The translations under genes and the position numbers were made by a program. The notes beneath the pieces are model-generated. The model saw only the letters and a program-made list of their open reading frames with translations. It searched no databases and had not been told where the DNA came from. Positions 54,484-64,000 of a stretch of DNA of 64,000 bases are shown piece after piece. The DNA comes from Shewanella algicola (GTDB lineage: Bacteria; Pseudomonadota; Gammaproteobacteria; Enterobacterales; Shewanellaceae): the NCBI RefSeq assembly GCF_014648035.1, contig NZ_BMQI01000023.1:1-64000 (forward strand), in the 5' to 3' direction. Positions within the stretch are counted from its first letter, which is position 1. Each line of letters starts with the position of its first letter.

Positions 54484-55911
54484 ATGATGAACCATTCCCA
54501 GTCTACAGGCGCTGATTACAATTACACTATTGTTCGCCAATTCGCACTCACCACTGTTTTGTGGGGAATCTTTGGCATGGCAGTAGGTGTATTGATTGCG
54601 GCTCAGTTAATCTGGCCACAACTGAACTTCGACACACCTTGGTTAACGTTTAGTCGTTTACGACCTTTACATACCAATGCGGTGATTTTCGCGTTCGGAA
54701 CATCAGCTCTTTTCGCTACATCCTACTACGTTGTGCAACGTACTTGTCAAGTCCGTCTATTTGCGCCTAAATTAGCCGCATTTACATTTTGGGGTTGGCA
54801 AGCCGTTATTATTGCAGCTGCAATTACACTACCTTTGGGCATAACCCAGAGTAAAGAATATGCAGAATTAGAATGGCCTATCGATATCGCGATTACGATT
54901 ATTTGGGTTAGTTATGCAATCGTCTTTTTTGGAACAATCGCTAAACGAACAACATCCCATATTTATGTGGCGAACTGGTTCTTTGGTGCCTTTATCATCA
55001 CTGTTGCAGTATTGCACATTGTTAACTCAATGGCAGTACCTGTAAGTCTGTTTAAGTCTTACTCGCTGTACTCAGGTGCGGTTGATGCAATGGTTCAGTG
55101 GTGGTACGGACATAATGCTGTAGGCTTCTTACTTACTGCTGGTTTCTTGGGGATGATGTATTACTTCGTGCCTAAGCAAGCTGGACGTCCTGTTTATTCT
55201 TATCGTTTATCGATTGTTCACTTTTGGGCATTGATTGCGTTATACATTTGGGCCGGTCCTCACCACTTACATTACACTGCCCTACCTGACTGGACTCAGT
55301 CTTTAGGCATGGTGATGTCATTAATCTTATTCGCGCCATCTTGGGGTGGTATGATTAACGGTATTATGACGCTATCTGGTGCTTGGCATAAGCTACGTAC
55401 AGACCCAGTGTTACGTTTCTTAGTTGTTTCATTGTCTTTCTATGGTATGTCTACCTTCGAAGGCCCAATGATGGCAATCAAAACGGTAAATGCGTTATCT
55501 CATTACACTGACTGGACCATTGGTCACGTTCACTCTGGCGCGCTAGGCTGGGTAGCAATGGTGTCAATTGGTTCACTATATCACTTAGTGCCTGTGTTAT
55601 TTGGCCATGGTCGTATGTATAGCACCTCGCTAGTGAATGTCCACTTCTGGTTGGCCACTATCGGTACTGTTTTATACATTGTAAGTATGTGGATTTCTGG
55701 TGTTATGCAAGGTCTTATGTGGCGTGCAGTAAACTCTGACGGCACGTTAACGTACAGCTTCGTTGAGAGTTTAGAAGCATCATACCCATTCTACTTTGTA
55801 CGCTTTCTTGGTGGTTGTTTCTTCTTAACCGGTATGTTGATTATGGCTTATAACGTGTTACGCACTGTTAAAGCGCCTAAAGAATCATTACCAGCGTTAG
55901 CAGAAGCTTAA
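54484..55911 (+). CDS. ccoN: cbb3-type cytochrome c oxidase subunit I
   Basis: 475 residues, about twelve membrane helices. Histidines that hold haem b, haem b3 and CuB are visible in [34 protein letters not shown] and [11 protein letters not shown]. It is the catalytic oxygen-reducing, proton-pumping subunit with high oxygen affinity. It starts the operon ccoNOQP with a perfect FNR box upstream, consistent with microaerobic expression. Confidence 0.97.
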   Translation: MMNHSQSTGADYNYTIVRQFALTTVLWGIFGMAVGVLIAAQLIWPQLNFDTPWLTFSRLRPLHTNAVIFAFGTSALFATSYYVVQRTCQVRLFAPKLAAFTFWGWQAVIIAAAITLPLGITQSKEYAELEWPIDIAITIIWVSYAIVFFGTIAKRTTSHIYVANWFFGAFIITVAVLHIVNSMAVPVSLFKSYSLYSGAVDAMVQWWYGHNAVGFLLTAGFLGMMYYFVPKQAGRPVYSYRLSIVHFWALIALYIWAGPHHLHYTALPDWTQSLGMVMSLILFAPSWGGMINGIMTLSGAWHKLRTDPVLRFLVVSLSFYGMSTFEGPMMAIKTVNALSHYTDWTIGHVHSGALGWVAMVSIGSLYHLVPVLFGHGRMYSTSLVNVHFWLATIGTVLYIVSMWISGVMQGLMWRAVNSDGTLTYSFVESLEASYPFYFVRFLGGCFFLTGMLIMAYNVLRTVKAPKESLPALAEA

Positions 55912-55923
55912 GGAGCAGATTCG

Positions 55924-56550
55924 ATGAAATTTAATCATGAATTAATTGAAAAGAATGTGGGACTGCTTGCTATTTTCACTGTGATTGCCATCAGTTTTGG
56001 TGGTTTGGTGCAAATTACGCCGCTGATTTTCCAAAAAGATACCACTCAAGCCGTTGAAGGGTTAATTCCTTACACTGCGCTACAGATTGAAGGTCGTGAT
56101 ATCTATGTGCGTGAAGGTTGTTATAACTGTCACAGCCAGATGATCCGTCCATTACGTGCAGAAACTGAACGTTATGGTCACTACTCTGTTGCGGGCGAAT
56201 CAGTTTGGGACCACCCTTTCCAGTGGGGTTCTAAGCGTACAGGACCAGATCTTGCACGTGTAGGTGGTCGCTACAGCGATAAATGGCATGAAGTGCATTT
56301 AATCAACCCACGTGATGTGGTGCCACAATCAAACATGCCTGCTTTCCCTTGGTTAGCTGAAAACACGCTAGACGGCGAATTGACCGGTGACAAGATGTCT
56401 ATCCTACGTAATCTGCACAAAGGCGGTTACAAAGGTGGCGATCTTTACACTGACGAAGAAATTGCTGGCGCTCAAAAAGCGGTTGAAGGCAAAACTGAAT
56501 TACAAGCACTAATCGCGTATTTGCAATCTTTGGGTCACGCACTCAAGTAG
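55924..56550 (+). CDS. ccoO: cbb3-type cytochrome c oxidase subunit II (mono-haem)
   Basis: 208 residues with an N-terminal membrane anchor ([20 protein letters not shown]) and one haem c site ([13 protein letters not shown]); a downstream Met (SNMPAFPWL) is the likely sixth ligand. It transfers electrons to CcoN. It lies twelve bases after ccoN. Confidence 0.97.
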   Translation: MKFNHELIEKNVGLLAIFTVIAISFGGLVQITPLIFQKDTTQAVEGLIPYTALQIEGRDIYVREGCYNCHSQMIRPLRAETERYGHYSVAGESVWDHPFQWGSKRTGPDLARVGGRYSDKWHEVHLINPRDVVPQSNMPAFPWLAENTLDGELTGDKMSILRNLHKGGYKGGDLYTDEEIAGAQKAVEGKTELQALIAYLQSLGHALK

Positions 56551-56559
56551 GAGGCAATA

Positions 56560-56736
56560 ATGGATTACGGTACTTTTCAAGGCATTTTAACCATTATTGT
56601 AATGGTGACATTTGTCGGTATTTTTTACTGGGCATACAGTAAGCACAGCAAGTCTAATTTTGACGAAGCTGCGAACTTAGTATTTTCAGATGATGAACTG
56701 GCAAAAATGTCTAAAGACTCAGGAGAGCAGAAGTAA
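56560..56736 (+). CDS. ccoQ: cbb3-type cytochrome oxidase subunit IV (CcoQ)
   Basis: 58 residues: start MDYGTFQGILTIIVMVTFVG, one membrane helix and a short charged tail ending GEQK. GGAGG stands just upstream of the ATG. It is located between ccoO and ccoP as usual and overlaps the ccoP start by one base (TAATG). CcoQ stabilises the oxidase complex. Confidence 0.92.
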   Translation: MDYGTFQGILTIIVMVTFVGIFYWAYSKHSKSNFDEAANLVFSDDELAKMSKDSGEQK

Positions 56737-57710
56737 TGATTATGAGTAACTTCTGGAGCATTTGGATTTCTGTACTGACTATTGTGGTCATTGTTGGTTG
56801 TTTTATCCTTCTTAAATTGGTGAATAAAAACTACACCGGAGTTGAAGAAGGTAAATCAATGGGCCACGAGTTTGATGGAATTGAAGAACTAAACAACCCG
56901 CTGCCAAAGTGGTGGGCTTATATGTTCTACCTTACTATCGTGTTCGGTGTGATCTATTTAGCTCTATACCCAGGCCTTGGTAATTACAAAGGTTTGTTTG
57001 GTTGGACAAGTTCTAACCAAAGTATTGGTACTGAACAAGGTCTTAAAGCTGACTCAGCTGCAGCATTAGAAGCTGCAAAAGCTGAAAATCGTCTGTCACA
57101 ATATGACCGTGAAGTCGCGCATGCTGACGAAAAATATGGTCCTATTTTTGCTGCTTATCTAGCCACCCCGTTAGAAGAGTTAGTTAAAGACGAAGAAGCA
57201 TTGAAAGTGGGCGGTCGTTTGTTTTTACAAAACTGCGCTCAATGTCATGGTTCTGATGCTCGTGGCTCAAAAGGTTTCCCTAACCTAACAGATGGCGATT
57301 GGTTATATGGTGGCGATTTAGCCACGATTAAAACCACGCTAATGAACGGTCGTAACGGTATGATGCCCCCTAAAGGTGGTTTACCTATCGAAGACAGCGA
57401 GATTGAAGGTCTAGCTGAATACGTCGTTAAACTGTCTGGTCGTGAGCACGACGAAGCCTTAGCTGCACAAGGTCAAGGTTCATTTATGAAAGGTTGTTTT
57501 GCATGTCATGGTATGGATGCAAAAGGTAACAAGCTCATGGGTGCCCCTAACCTAACAGATAATGTGTGGTTATATGGCGGAAGCCGTGGTGTAATTTCTG
57601 AGTCGATTGTTAATGGCCGCGCAGGTGTAATGCCAGCTTGGAAAGACATTCTCGGTGAAGAGAAAGTGCATGTGATTGCTGCTTATGTTTATAGCTTATC
57701 AAACAAATAG
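56736..57710 (+). CDS. ccoP: cbb3-type cytochrome c oxidase subunit III (di-haem)
   Basis: 324 residues: membrane anchors near 5-28 and 60-80, then two cytochrome c domains with NCAQCHG and GCFACHG haem sites. It receives electrons from soluble cytochromes and passes them to CcoO. It is coupled to ccoQ and closes the structural operon; a strong terminator follows. Confidence 0.97.
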   Translation: MIMSNFWSIWISVLTIVVIVGCFILLKLVNKNYTGVEEGKSMGHEFDGIEELNNPLPKWWAYMFYLTIVFGVIYLALYPGLGNYKGLFGWTSSNQSIGTEQGLKADSAAALEAAKAENRLSQYDREVAHADEKYGPIFAAYLATPLEELVKDEEALKVGGRLFLQNCAQCHGSDARGSKGFPNLTDGDWLYGGDLATIKTTLMNGRNGMMPPKGGLPIEDSEIEGLAEYVVKLSGREHDEALAAQGQGSFMKGCFACHGMDAKGNKLMGAPNLTDNVWLYGGSRGVISESIVNGRAGVMPAWKDILGEEKVHVIAAYVYSLSNK

Positions 57711-57727
57711 TTAACAATACTCATAAT

Positions 57728-57758
57728 AAGGCCTCGATTTAATCGAGGCCTTTTTTTT
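57728..57758 (+). terminator. Rho-independent terminator after ccoP
   Basis: AAGGCCTCGAT pairs with ATCGAGGCCTT around a short loop and is followed by eight T residues. Confidence 0.92.
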
Positions 57759-57824
57759 AAGTGATTATTAAGTCGTTACGCGTTAAAATAGTTCGGTTAA
57801 TTTTATGGGTTTTTAGGAAGTATT

Positions 57825-58304
57825 ATGTCGAAGCAACTCCCTTGGTATAAACAGTTTTGGCCTTGGTTTTTAATCGTTTTACCAATGTGTGCAGTTATTG
57901 CCAGTTTGACCACATTAAAAATTGCGTTAGATAACTCTGACTCATTAGTAGCAGATGAATATTATAAAGAAGGCAAAGGCATCAATATGGACCTGCGTAA
58001 AATTAAATACGCACAACAAATTGGCATGAAATTCTTAATCAAAGTGAATGACGAATCGCTATTGATCACCCAACAAGGTGGCCCAGAGTATCGTGCAGCA
58101 TTAAACATAAAGTTTTATCACCCTACAATTGAAGAAAAAGATTTTAATGTACAAGCCACTGCAGATGCCAATTATATTTATCGCATCCCGTTAACAGATG
58201 CAATTAGTGGCCCTTGGGAAGTACGTATTGAAGGCTTTGATGGTAAATGGCGTATTCAACAACGTATCGACATTAAAGATGACGTTGAATATTGGCTGAA
58301 CTAA
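57825..58304 (+). CDS. ccoG/fixH: FixH family oxidase assembly protein
   Basis: 159 residues with one N-terminal membrane helix (FWPWFLIVLPMCAVIASLTTL) and a periplasmic FixH domain (VADEYYKEGKGINMDL). FixH is needed for cbb3 assembly together with CcoI. It lies four bases before ccoI. I use the FixH family name; CcoG (FixG) itself is absent from the window. Confidence 0.88.
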   Translation: MSKQLPWYKQFWPWFLIVLPMCAVIASLTTLKIALDNSDSLVADEYYKEGKGINMDLRKIKYAQQIGMKFLIKVNDESLLITQQGGPEYRAALNIKFYHPTIEEKDFNVQATADANYIYRIPLTDAISGPWEVRIEGFDGKWRIQQRIDIKDDVEYWLN

Positions 58305-58307
58305 TTC

Positions 58308-60701
58308 ATGACACTCTGTTTTCATTGTAATGAACCCGTTACCACCGGAACGCAATTCACTACAATCATCAACGGGCAGGCACAACCTATGTGTTGCCCA
58401 GGTTGCCAGGCCGTTTCGCAAGCGATTATGGATGCGGGCTTAAGTAGCTATTATCAATTTCGCAGTGAACCCGGTAATCGCCAAACCGCATTAGTGCCAG
58501 AGCAATTAACGCAATACAGTGCGTACGATTTGCCTGAAGTTCAACAAGACTTTGTTCATAAACAAGGTGATATTGATTCAACCTCATTATCAATTGACGG
58601 TATAACCTGTGCGGCTTGTGCTTGGTTAATTGAGCACAAACTAAAACCCGTTGCTGGTGTCAATAATGTTCAAGTTAATTCCACCACTCAACGCGCTTTA
58701 GTCAGTTGGGATAATAAAACCATTCATTTAAGTGAGATTTTGCAGCTTATTAGCCAAATTGGCTATCAAGCGGCACCTTATCAAGTTGATGAACAAGAAA
58801 AACAATCTAAAGCTGACAGCCGTAAGTTTTTACTGCGTTTAGGTTTAGCTGGCTTTGCAACCATGCAAGTGATGATGTTTGCCCTCGCCTTATACACTGG
58901 CTACTTTACTGATTTAGAAGTCGAATTTAGGGATTATTTCCGCTGGGTGAGTTTAATTTTTGCTGCGCCTGTGGTGCTGTATTCTGCACAACCCTTTCAT
59001 TTTAGTGCTCTGCGTAGCTTACTCAGCGGTAGGCTCAATATGGACGTGTCTGTGTCTGTTGCTATTGGTGGCGCCTTTATTGCCAGTTGTATTGCCACGG
59101 TGCAAGGTAATGGCGAAGTGTATTTTGAATCGGTTTCCATGTTTACCTTTTTCCTATTGCTTGGACGCTACTTTGAGCAAACTGCACGCCAAAAAGCCTC
59201 TGTTAGTTCGAGTAATTTACATAAACTGATACCGCTGACAGCCCATTTAATCGACAACGGACAAACGACTGAAATTGCAGCTAAACAACTTCGTGTTGGC
59301 GATGTCATTTTAGTTAAACCCGGTGAGGTTATTGCTGCAGATGCCGTTGTTGTGTCTGGCCAATCGAGTGCCAATGAAGCCATGCTCACTGGTGAGCAAA
59401 TGCCCATTACCAAAAAGCTTAATGACCCTGTTTATGCGGGCACCATTAACGTTGAGCAGCCATTACAAGTTAAAGTCACGGCATTAGGCCAAGATCAGCT
59501 TGTTGCCGAAATCATCCGTTTACAAGAATTGGCGTCAAACAATAAACCTGCTATTGCACTGGTTGCCGACAGACTGGCAAGATATTTTACCGCAACGATT
59601 TTATCGATAGCATTAGTGACTTATTTTATTTGGCATTTTATTTCTCCTGAAGATGCATTTTGGGTTACCTTATCGGTTTTAGTGGCAACCTGCCCTTGTG
59701 CACTTGCATTAGCCACACCGACAGCGGTTACCTGTGCTACGGCTATTTTTACTAAATTAGGTATCATTACCCGTAAAGCAGGTGTGTTTGAAAAACTCAC
59801 ACAAATTAACCATGTGGTGTTTGATAAAACCGGCACATTAACGTGCGGGCAATTGTCGATTGGTGACATTGTGCTCGCAAAGGGTTATCAATCTGAATAC
59901 ATTCTCGCGCTCGCTGCGGCTGTAGAACAAGGCTCGTTACATCCTATCGCTCAAGCATTCAAACCTTACTTTAATGACCAATATACCGTGACCGAAATCG
60001 ATCATCACGTTGGTTTAGGCATTGCTGCTAGCGTTGATAACCAACTTGTCAGGATCGGTAAACATGAATTTGTATTACCTCAGGCTCCGTTATCTGATCA
60101 CAATGTGCAACATTCTCAGCTTATTTACATGTCAATAGATAATCAGTTAGTTGCAACCATTGAAATGCTCGACCAATTACGCATAGACAGTAAACACACT
60201 GTCGATAAATTAACTCGAGCTAAAATTGGATTAAGTATTGCCAGTGGTGATAATTCGGGCCATGTTGAGTATTTGGCTAAAACGCTTGGAATTACTGACG
60301 TGCACTCTGGATTGTCTCCTCAAGGTAAACTGTCGCTGGTTAACCAATTACAACAAACTAAAAATGTGGCTATGTTTGGTGATGGAATCAATGATGCGCC
60401 CGTTTTAGCGGGTGCAAACTTGTCTGTTGCCATGGGCAGTGGCAGTGCGATTGCTAAAAATAGTGCAGATCTCATATTGCTTGGTGACCACTTGTCACGC
60501 TTTAACGATGCGATTAATGTAGCTAAACAAGCACAGCGTATTATTCACCAAAATTTATTATGGGCGTTTGCCTATAACGTGATTATTTTACCGTTAGCAG
60601 TAACGGGACATGTTGCCCCTTATCTTGCCGCTATTGGTATGTCTGTTAGTTCACTTATTGTCGTGTCTAACAGCTTAAGGCTACTTAGGATAAAACTATG
60701 A
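58308..60701 (+). CDS. ccoI: Copper-translocating P-type ATPase for cbb3 assembly
   Basis: 797 residues: a cysteine-rich N terminus (CFHCNEPV; MCCPGCQAV), a heavy-metal-associated domain (GITCAACAWLIEHKL), eight membrane helices with the CPC motif (TCPCALALATPTA), the phosphorylation site FDKTGTLT and hinge GDGINDAPVLAGA. CcoI/FixI exports copper to the periplasm for the CuB centre of CcoN. Its stop overlaps the ccoS start. Confidence 0.96.
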   Translation: MTLCFHCNEPVTTGTQFTTIINGQAQPMCCPGCQAVSQAIMDAGLSSYYQFRSEPGNRQTALVPEQLTQYSAYDLPEVQQDFVHKQGDIDSTSLSIDGITCAACAWLIEHKLKPVAGVNNVQVNSTTQRALVSWDNKTIHLSEILQLISQIGYQAAPYQVDEQEKQSKADSRKFLLRLGLAGFATMQVMMFALALYTGYFTDLEVEFRDYFRWVSLIFAAPVVLYSAQPFHFSALRSLLSGRLNMDVSVSVAIGGAFIASCIATVQGNGEVYFESVSMFTFFLLLGRYFEQTARQKASVSSSNLHKLIPLTAHLIDNGQTTEIAAKQLRVGDVILVKPGEVIAADAVVVSGQSSANEAMLTGEQMPITKKLNDPVYAGTINVEQPLQVKVTALGQDQLVAEIIRLQELASNNKPAIALVADRLARYFTATILSIALVTYFIWHFISPEDAFWVTLSVLVATCPCALALATPTAVTCATAIFTKLGIITRKAGVFEKLTQINHVVFDKTGTLTCGQLSIGDIVLAKGYQSEYILALAAAVEQGSLHPIAQAFKPYFNDQYTVTEIDHHVGLGIAASVDNQLVRIGKHEFVLPQAPLSDHNVQHSQLIYMSIDNQLVATIEMLDQLRIDSKHTVDKLTRAKIGLSIASGDNSGHVEYLAKTLGITDVHSGLSPQGKLSLVNQLQQTKNVAMFGDGINDAPVLAGANLSVAMGSGSAIAKNSADLILLGDHLSRFNDAINVAKQAQRIIHQNLLWAFAYNVIILPLAVTGHVAPYLAAIGMSVSSLIVVSNSLRLLRIKL

Positions 60702-60886
60702 GTATCATTTATGTACTAATCCCTATTGCAATGTTGTTTGTGCTCATTGCAGTTGCTATCTTTTTTTGGGCGGTTAAGTCTGAACAGTTTGACGATTTAG
60801 ATCGTCAAAGTGTGTCAATTTTATTTGATGATGAGCAGATAAAACCATCTGATAATACTAACGAAAAACCAACTAAAGCAGAGTAA
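60698..60886 (+). CDS. ccoS: cbb3 oxidase maturation protein CcoS
   Basis: 62 residues: one membrane helix (VLIPIAMLFVLIAVAIFFWAV) followed by the CcoS signature SEQFDDLD. It is required for cofactor insertion in the oxidase. It overlaps ccoI by four bases and is six bases ahead of the TauE/SafE gene. Confidence 0.93.
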   Translation: MSIIYVLIPIAMLFVLIAVAIFFWAVKSEQFDDLDRQSVSILFDDEQIKPSDNTNEKPTKAE

Positions 60887-60891
60887 ACATT

Positions 60892-61581
60892 ATGATTGAA
60901 TATAATGTTGGTGGTGCTTTTTTGGTTGGGCTCATGGGCGCTGCTCATTGCTTTGGGATGTGCGGCGGCCTGATTGGTGCTTTTTCAGCAAATATCCCTA
61001 ATCGTGGCACAAATCAATTAGCCAACCAATTAACATTTTTGCTCAGCTACAACTTAGGTCGAATTACAAGTTATACCCTTGCCGGTACGTTTGTGGGTGC
61101 GAGTGCCTCTGCGCTAGGTCAATTATTTGATGCAGATATCTATTTATTAATATTGCGAATTTTTGCTGGCATCATGATGATATGTACTGGTTTGTACATC
61201 GCGCAAATTTGGTCAGGTATTGTCCATATTGAAAAATTGGGCAAAATTTTGTGGCGATATTTACAGCCTTTAACGCGTAAAGTGTTACCCATTAAACATC
61301 CTCGACAGGCGTTACTGGCTGGGATGGTATGGGGTTGGTTACCTTGTGGCCTAGTTTACAGCACCTTAACATGGTCTGTTGCGTCTGGCAGTGCACTCCA
61401 AGGCGGATTGATTATGTTTGCCTTTGGCCTTGGCACATTGCCAGCTTTACTAGCTGCAGGCGTTGCGGCTAAAACACTGGCTAATTGGGTACAAAAAAAG
61501 GCGGTTAGACTATTGAGTGGTTTACTATTGGTGCTCTTTGGTTTACAAACACTTTATATTGCTTTTAGTCAGCTTAACTAG
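60892..61581 (+). CDS. Sulfite exporter TauE/SafE-like membrane protein (CcoH-type position)
   Basis: 229 residues with about six membrane helices; conserved start GLMGAAHCFGMCGGLIGAFS and GMVWGWLPCGLVYSTLTWS, both containing Cys or His residues that could hold a metal. This subfamily is constantly found after ccoS in gammaproteobacteria and is thought to take part in oxidase maturation or copper handling rather than sulfite export. The function is not settled. Confidence 0.88.
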   Translation: MIEYNVGGAFLVGLMGAAHCFGMCGGLIGAFSANIPNRGTNQLANQLTFLLSYNLGRITSYTLAGTFVGASASALGQLFDADIYLLILRIFAGIMMICTGLYIAQIWSGIVHIEKLGKILWRYLQPLTRKVLPIKHPRQALLAGMVWGWLPCGLVYSTLTWSVASGSALQGGLIMFAFGLGTLPALLAAGVAAKTLANWVQKKAVRLLSGLLLVLFGLQTLYIAFSQLN

Positions 61582-61636
61582 TTAGTAATAGCAATTTGGT
61601 TTACTATGTTAATGTTTACATCAACTGAGATTGGGT

Positions 61637-62389
61637 ATGACTTCAGATCTAAATAAAGCTCGTCGACCATCAACCAGCGGTTGTGCAATTCATTGTCACG
61701 ATTGCAGTATGGAATCATTGTGTATTCCTTTTACGTTGAATAATGATGAGCTTGATAAACTAGATAATATTATTGAGCGTAAAAAGCCCATTCAAAAAGG
61801 TGATCTCATCTTTAAATCTGGTGATAGTTTAAAATCACTGTATGCCATCCGTTCAGGCACAATTAAAAGCTATACCATTACAGAACAAGGTGACGAACAA
61901 ATTACAGGTTTTCATCTTGCGGGTGATGTTATTGGGTTTGATGGCATACATGCTCAATTGCATCAAAGTTTTGCTCAAGCACTCGAAACCTCAATGGTGT
62001 GTGAAATACCATTTGATACTCTCGATATCCTCGCCGGTACCATGCCTAAATTACGTCAACAAATTATGCGCTTAATGAGCAGTGAAATCATGAGCGACCA
62101 AGAGATGATTCTACTGCTTTCGAAAAAGAACGCTGAAGAACGTCTTGCGGCATTTATCAGTAATCTTGCTAAACGATTTGGCAGTCGAGGTTTTTCAAAC
62201 AAAGAATTTAGATTAACCATGACGCGCGGCGACATCGGTAACTATCTTGGTCTTACTGTCGAAACAATTAGCCGTTTGCTTGGCCGTTTTCAAAAAGCTG
62301 GCTTAATTGAAGTGAATGGCAAATACATCAGTATTGTCGATAATGACGCACTAGCTCAATTAGCCGGCAGCTCACGTATCGCAACTTAA
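61637..62389 (+). CDS. etrA: FNR-type anaerobic regulator EtrA
   Basis: About 250 residues. An N-terminal Fe-S cluster region holds four cysteines ([15 protein letters not shown]), with the further central cysteine in SMVCEIPF. A cyclic-nucleotide-binding-like beta-roll and the FNR helix-turn-helix follow, with recognition helix [12 protein letters not shown] that reads TTGAT half-sites. The sequence is very close to Shewanella EtrA as I recall it. The ATG at 61637 is preferred over a TTG at 61631. It should control the two FNR boxes found in this window. Confidence 0.97.
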   Translation: MTSDLNKARRPSTSGCAIHCHDCSMESLCIPFTLNNDELDKLDNIIERKKPIQKGDLIFKSGDSLKSLYAIRSGTIKSYTITEQGDEQITGFHLAGDVIGFDGIHAQLHQSFAQALETSMVCEIPFDTLDILAGTMPKLRQQIMRLMSSEIMSDQEMILLLSKKNAEERLAAFISNLAKRFGSRGFSNKEFRLTMTRGDIGNYLGLTVETISRLLGRFQKAGLIEVNGKYISIVDNDALAQLAGSSRIAT

Positions 62390-62486
62390 AGTTAATTAGT
62401 ATGATCTACCTCATGGTTTATTTATTAGTAAACGGTAATACTATATTTAGTTAAAATAAAATAAATTCAACAACTTTGGAGGTTAT

Positions 62487-63416
62487 ATGAAGGATTATAA
62501 AAAGATTTTGGTGGTGATTAATCCAACGACAGATCATCAACCTGCACTTGCTCGTGCAGTAGAACTTGCCTCTAAAAGTAATGCTGAAATCACAGCATTT
62601 TTATCCATCTTCGATTTCTCTTATGAAATGACCTCTATTCTATCTAGCCAAGAGCGTGAAGCGATGCGTCAAGGTGTGATTGACCAACGTATTGCCTGGT
62701 TAGAAAGTGCCATTAGTGGGTTTAACAGTAAAAACCTCACCATAAATACCGAAGTGGTATGGCATAACCGTCCATTTGAAAGTGTGATAAATTTTGCTAT
62801 TGATGGCGATTTTGATTTAATCGTTAAAAGTACCCATCAACATGACAAACTTAAAGCTGTGATATTCACGCCCACTGATTGGCATTTAATGCGAAAATCA
62901 CCCGTACCGGTATTGATGGTTAAAGAACATGATTGGCCAGTTGCGGGTAAAATTGTCTGTGCCGTAAATGTCGTTAGCGAAGATGATGATCATCAAACAT
63001 TAAATGGCAAAATCATTTCCCAAGCCCTCAATTTATCTAAAAAGTTCTCTGCAAGTGTTCATTTAGTTAACGGTTATCCTGGTACCCCTGTTAATTTAGC
63101 AATCGAACTGCCTGACTTTGATGCCAACATCTATAACAATACCGTGAAAATGCAGCATGAGCAGCGTGTGCAGTACCTCGCACAGGCTTATAATATTCCG
63201 CTTGAAAACTGCCATGTAGAAGAAGGTTTGCCTGAAGATGTTATTCCTGAGCTGGCCAGTAAATTAGATGCTGAACTTGTGGTACTTGGTACTGTTGGTC
63301 GCACTGGATTTTCGGCAGCATTAATAGGTAATACGGCTGAACATGTTATCGATAGTATTAATTGTGACTTATTAGCGATTAAACCAGACGGATATAAATC
63401 ACCTTTAGAAGAATAG
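62487..63416 (+). CDS. uspE: Universal stress protein E, two tandem Usp domains
   Basis: 309 residues with two universal-stress folds (about 1-150 and 155-300). The second carries the ATP-type loop VLGTVGRTGFSAALIGNTAEHVI. The ribosome site GGAGG precedes the ATG. UspE is linked to stress resistance and aggregation in E. coli, and its position after fnr is conserved among gammaproteobacteria. Its gene lies 97 bases after etrA. Confidence 0.94.
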   Translation: MKDYKKILVVINPTTDHQPALARAVELASKSNAEITAFLSIFDFSYEMTSILSSQEREAMRQGVIDQRIAWLESAISGFNSKNLTINTEVVWHNRPFESVINFAIDGDFDLIVKSTHQHDKLKAVIFTPTDWHLMRKSPVPVLMVKEHDWPVAGKIVCAVNVVSEDDDHQTLNGKIISQALNLSKKFSASVHLVNGYPGTPVNLAIELPDFDANIYNNTVKMQHEQRVQYLAQAYNIPLENCHVEEGLPEDVIPELASKLDAELVVLGTVGRTGFSAALIGNTAEHVIDSINCDLLAIKPDGYKSPLEE

Positions 63417-63470
63417 TCGATATAGAGTAAGGTAAACCCTTTACCCTGCCCTCGATTACTGGAATAATAC

Positions 63471-63505
63471 GCGCCCTGAAACACTTGGTTACTGGGCGCA
63501 TTTTT
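63471..63505 (+). promoter_or_regulatory. GC-rich hairpin and T-run directly before ttcA
   Basis: GCGCCC (63471-63476) can pair with GGGCGC (63494-63499), followed by ATTTTT and immediately by the ttcA ATG at 63506. It may terminate the uspE transcript, or mask the ttcA ribosome site, because the only purine-rich ribosome-site candidate lies within the 3' arm of the stem. Confidence 0.45.
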
Positions 63506-64000
63506 ATGTCTGACGTTGAAGTCGAAACACTCGCTAAAAAAAATATTACTCGCATGAATAAACTGCAAAAACGTTTAAGACGTGAAGTCGGTTCTGCGAT
63601 TGCTGATTACAACATGATTGAAGATAGTGATCGTGTTATGTGTTGCTTGTCTGGCGGTAAAGACAGTTACACTATGCTAGATATTTTAATGAACCTTCAA
63701 CAACGTGCTCCAATTAAATTTGAAATTGTCGCCGTAAACCTAGACCAAAAACAACCAGGCTTTCCTGAAGATATTTTACCTGCTTATTTAGATAAGTTAG
63801 GTGTTGCGTATCATATCCTCGAAAAAGACACTTATTCAATCGTTAAAGAGAAAGTGCCAGAAGGCAAAACCACCTGTGCCTTATGTTCACGATTACGTCG
63901 CGGCACCTTATATGGTTTTGCGCAACACATTGGCGCAACCAAAATTGCTTTAGGGCATCATCGCGATGACATTATAGAAACAATGTTTTTAAACATGTTT
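63506..64000 (+). CDS. ttcA: tRNA 2-thiocytidine biosynthesis protein TtcA, 3'-truncated by the window
   Basis: 165 codons are visible, open to the window end. The PP-loop ATP-binding motif [11 protein letters not shown] is at about residues 50-60, preceded by the TtcA start [22 protein letters not shown] and followed by the cysteine motif [12 protein letters not shown]. TtcA thiolates C32 in certain tRNAs using an Fe-S cluster. It follows uspE by 89 bases; the etrA-uspE-ttcA order is the usual one in Shewanella and relatives. Confidence 0.95.
   Translation, partial: MSDVEVETLAKKNITRMNKLQKRLRREVGSAIADYNMIEDSDRVMCCLSGGKDSYTMLDILMNLQQRAPIKFEIVAVNLDQKQPGFPEDILPAYLDKLGVAYHILEKDTYSIVKEKVPEGKTTCALCSRLRRGTLYGFAQHIGATKIALGHHRDDIIETMFLNMF

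Noticed and set aside
63188..63568. A 126-codon minus-strand frame over uspE and ttcA
   Set aside because: It covers two genes in conserved order on the other strand and has no family resemblance.
1..64000. CRISPR arrays, tRNA or rRNA genes, insertion sequences with terminal repeats
   Set aside because: No regularly spaced repeats, cloverleaf-type sequence, rRNA segment or transposase was recognised by reading; a dedicated scan was not possible.

Overview
The window looks like a chromosomal segment of a marine gammaproteobacterium, most probably Shewanella. The reasons are the close resemblance of the FNR protein to Shewanella EtrA, the gene order ccoNOQP-fixH-ccoI-ccoS-tauE/safE-fnr-uspE-ttcA, a thiosulfate-type two-component system next to a phsABC-like operon, and an alginate catabolic cluster of the marine Alteromonadales/Vibrio kind. 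Base composition looks moderately AT-rich throughout. I saw no tRNA, rRNA or CRISPR array. These are readings from sequence alone; no database search was possible.

Layout. 1-823: 3' end of a group II intron (reverse transcriptase plus RNA domains V/VI) next to the end of an M13 metallopeptidase lipoprotein gene (858-2933). 3168-9811: a divergent response regulator/sensor kinase pair and a periplasmic molybdopterin thiosulfate/polysulfide reductase operon (phsABC-like), with a good FNR box and an 18-bp perfect palindrome in front. 10143-13535: a LysR regulator convergent with yjjW-yjjI, an anaerobic glycyl radical enzyme of unknown substrate with its activase. 13739-22147: alginate use, with symporter, KDPG aldolase, KDG kinase and KdgF on the minus strand, diverging from two tandem cytoplasmic PL17 oligoalginate lyases. 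22376-30368: small unknown proteins, an exonuclease/CNMP-CBS-DUF294 pair, a FadR-type regulator, a MATE pump and MltD.

30573-37589 is a compact plus-strand set: TonB-dependent receptor, YfiR/DUF4154 periplasmic protein, hybrid sensor kinase with HPt, and REC-PAS-GGDEF-EAL protein. It reads as an outer-membrane-to-c-di-GMP signalling route. 37673-49625 is a long minus-strand operon: TonB receptor, periplasmic binding protein, FecCD-type permease, ABC ATPase fused to a second P-loop NTPase, a shortened CcsA-like (WWD) membrane protein, a ResB-like membrane protein, DUF3450, TtpC, ExbB, ExbD, TonB and a TPR protein. This is the best candidate for an undescribed system: a self-contained energised uptake apparatus carrying a divergent haem-handling pair but no cytochrome.

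50058-53416 holds a PcfJ-domain orphan, an orphan tyrosine recombinase and a small cysteine-rich protein with a clear Fur box. 54484-64000 is the cbb3 oxidase cluster (ccoNOQP, fixH, ccoI, ccoS, tauE/safE-like), then etrA, uspE and the start of ttcA, which runs off the window. A perfect FNR box upstream of ccoN and a second one upstream of the thiosulfate reductase suggest that EtrA, encoded here, controls both respiratory modules.
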